From Heliobacteriaceae bacterium (GTDB taxonomy: Bacteria; Bacillota; Desulfitobacteriia; Heliobacteriales; Heliobacteriaceae), in NCBI GenBank assembly GCA_028707535.1, contig JAQWAU010000002.1, forward strand, positions 62,001-126,000: 64,000 nucleotides of DNA, given 5' to 3'. Below, one piece after another: positions 62,673-64,000 of this stretch (positions are counted from its first letter, which is position 1; the number at the start of each line of letters is the position of its first letter). The translations under genes and the position numbers were made by a program. The notes below the pieces were generated by a model. The model worked only from the letters and a program-made list of their open reading frames with translations, had not been told where the DNA came from and did not search any database.

Positions 62673-63500
62673 GTGCCGGGGGAAGTGGAAAGTATCGGGA
62701 AAACTTCCAAGGCTTATCCCGTACTCTTTTTAATTTTAGCTGTTCCCATACTGCTTTTGGGGGTCTTAAGCGCTGCCCAAGTTACGGGTATTGTCGATGT
62801 GACCGGCTATTTGCGGCAAGTTCCCTTGATCAACCGGATTGTTCCTGCCGCCGATCCGGCAAAACGTGGTTTTCAACAGACGTTGGAAGAACAGCAGATC
62901 GCGACACTACAGGCAGAAAAGACGGAGTTGGCCGACCAGTTGGCAGCGGCCCAAACCAAGTTGGCAACCGGGCAATCCCGGGAAGCAGCATGGCAGGCCG
63001 AAAAAACAACCTTGGAGCAACAGGTTGCCAGCCTCAACCAGCAGGTGAAAAAGCTGGACCAAACCCGCCTGGAAAATGCCGAATTAGTGGAACGCCTCGC
63101 GGTGATGAAACCGGTTAACGCTGCCCGAATTCTGGAAAACTTGCCCGATGATGCGGTGAATATGTTGCTGGCAGGGATGGAGACAGACACAGCGGCGAAG
63201 ATAATGGCTGTTTTTGAGCCGGTGAGGGCGGCCCGGTTGGCGTATCCGGCAGCAAAAGAGGCATTGGAAGCAAGAAGCAAGGCGGAACTTTCCAAGGCTA
63301 ATCTGGCTGGTTTGGGCCGGACTTTGGCGGCAATGCGGGCGGAAGATGCGGTGGCGGTGATTGAACAGTTGCCTGACAGCATGGCGGCAGCCATTTTAAA
63401 AGAAATGAATGGGGATGCTGCCGGCAGAGTTTTGTCTTCCCTGACGGCGCAAAACCCGGCTAAGGCCGGCAGTTTGGTTTCATTGTTGGGTACTGGCTGA
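62673..63500 (+). CDS. MotE-like membrane coiled-coil protein with MgtE-N-like repeats
   Basis: A 275-residue protein: one N-terminal membrane helix (about residues 15-36), a coiled coil (about 70-135), then two MgtE-N-like alpha-superhelical repeats (MKPVNAARILENLPDDAVNMLLAGMETDTAAKIM and MRAEDAVAVIEQLPDSMAAAILKEMNGDAAGRVL). This domain order matches MotE, a chaperone for MotC in other bacteria, and similar genes occur between fliJ and fliK in Firmicutes. The link is inferred from architecture. GTG 62673 follows GGGAGGG. Confidence 0.82.
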   Translation: MPGEVESIGKTSKAYPVLFLILAVPILLLGVLSAAQVTGIVDVTGYLRQVPLINRIVPAADPAKRGFQQTLEEQQIATLQAEKTELADQLAAAQTKLATGQSREAAWQAEKTTLEQQVASLNQQVKKLDQTRLENAELVERLAVMKPVNAARILENLPDDAVNMLLAGMETDTAAKIMAVFEPVRAARLAYPAAKEALEARSKAELSKANLAGLGRTLAAMRAEDAVAVIEQLPDSMAAAILKEMNGDAAGRVLSSLTAQNPAKAGSLVSLLGTG

Positions 63501-63557
63501 CCCGGGAAAGGGGGTGAGGCTGACCTTTTCGGAAAAATCAGTAAAGGGGGTGAATTT

Positions 63558-64000
63558 TTGCGTGATTTGCAATTGGCAGTGCCTTTGCCCCTGGATTTAC
63601 CCCGGACAAACCTGGTAGAACGCGGGCCTTTATCGTTAGCAGGAGCCGGAGAGGATAGTTTTGCGAGCCTTTTTCGGGATGCCTTAACGGTAGGTCAAAA
63701 ACCAAGAGGATGGGGAAAAGACAAGCCTGTAGGGCCAAACCAGTCCCGGGTGGACCGGAAGGCGGACTTACCGGTAAGCGACAACACCCGGAGCGGGCCA
63801 TCACCCCTAAAAAAAGCCCAGTTGCCCGAACGTAGGGGGAAAGAGGCGGGAGCGGCGACCGGTAAAAAGGCGGCCGAGCCAGCGGAACCGGCCAAACGAG
63901 CGGGAGCCGGGCAGGCCTGCTGTCCGCCGGATGATCAAACGGTAGCGACTGCTGGCCCGAACCCGATAACAGGGGGGGTAAGCGATACCGAAAACAAGGT
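63558..64000 (+). CDS. fliK: flagellar hook-length control protein FliK, N-terminal part (incomplete)
   Basis: A frame open from TTG 63558 to the window end gives the first 147 residues. They are polar, rich in Pro, Gly, Ala and Lys and of low complexity (KKAAEPAEPAKRAGAGQ), like the variable N-terminus of FliK. AAAGGGGGTGA precedes the start by about five bases. Position after fliJ and the MotE-like gene supports fliK; the conserved C-terminal domain lies beyond the window, so identity is contextual. Confidence 0.68.
   Translation, partial: MRDLQLAVPLPLDLPRTNLVERGPLSLAGAGEDSFASLFRDALTVGQKPRGWGKDKPVGPNQSRVDRKADLPVSDNTRSGPSPLKKAQLPERRGKEAGAATGKKAAEPAEPAKRAGAGQACCPPDDQTVATAGPNPITGGVSDTENK

Noticed and set aside
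1-64000. CRISPR arrays, tRNA, rRNA, insertion sequences
   Set aside because: No regularly spaced repeats, cloverleaf-like T-loop signatures, rRNA strings or transposase frames were seen when reading both strands.

Overview
This window is chromosomal DNA from an anaerobic, endospore-forming, flagellated member of the Bacillota, most like Clostridia or a deep-branching relative. Support comes from a FapR-controlled fatty acid operon, FabK-type enoyl reductases, SpoVS, YlbJ, a PdaA-like deacetylase, CodY, HslVU (ClpQY), the YlqG/YlqH pair, an Ech-type [NiFe] hydrogenase and very frequent GTG and TTG starts behind strong Shine-Dalgarno sequences. No rRNA, tRNA, insertion sequence, prophage or CRISPR array was seen. 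The species cannot be named from sequence alone.

Layout. 1-2800: the end of coaD, a coiled-coil protein, ylbJ on the minus strand, then yceD-rpmF behind a near-perfect sigma-A promoter. 2880-12708: a lipid operon, fapR-plsX-fabH-fabK-fabD-fabG-acpP-fabK2-fabF, running into rnc and a radical SAM gene, with a probable FapR operator at its start. 12778-25248: spoVS, smc-ftsY, a methylthioadenosine salvage trio (mtnP-mtnA-mtaD), then the SRP/ribosome block ylxM-ffh-rpsP-khpA-rimM-trmD-RNA methyltransferase.

25249-36907: a hydrogenase island, tetR-echABCDEF-hypA-hypB-hypF-hypC-hypD-hypE. It sits where trmD and its methyltransferase partner would normally be followed by rplS. It encodes a six-subunit membrane-bound, energy-converting, ferredoxin-linked hydrogenase and the HypABCDEF maturation set. 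No maturation endopeptidase is present, which fits an EchE that ends at its last metal-binding motif. A 14/15 match to the CodY box lies just upstream of the tetR promoter, and codY itself is at 55227-56009.

36908-45700: rplS with a probable leader, lepB, rbgA, a PdaA-like deacetylase (minus), rnhB, the FliK-like/FlhB-tail-like pair, yraN, a minus-strand membrane cluster (small protein, DUF421, DUF4363), a holin-like protein, a strongly structured noncoding RNA (probably of the raiA-motif class) and an unrecognised cysteine-containing protein. 45784-56009: comM, dprA, topA, trmFO, xerC, hslV, hslU, codY, the classical codY neighbourhood. 56249-64000: the start of a flagellar basal body/export operon, flgB-flgC-fliE-fliF-fliG-fliH-fliI-fliJ-motE-like-fliK, cut by the window edge.

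Most genes are packed with 1-20 nt overlaps or short gaps, so they probably form long operons. The most unusual points are the hydrogenase island and its possible CodY control, the long hairpin splitting it between hypA and hypB, the structured RNA near 44.9-45.1 kb, and residue evidence that MTA salvage here goes through methylthioinosine.
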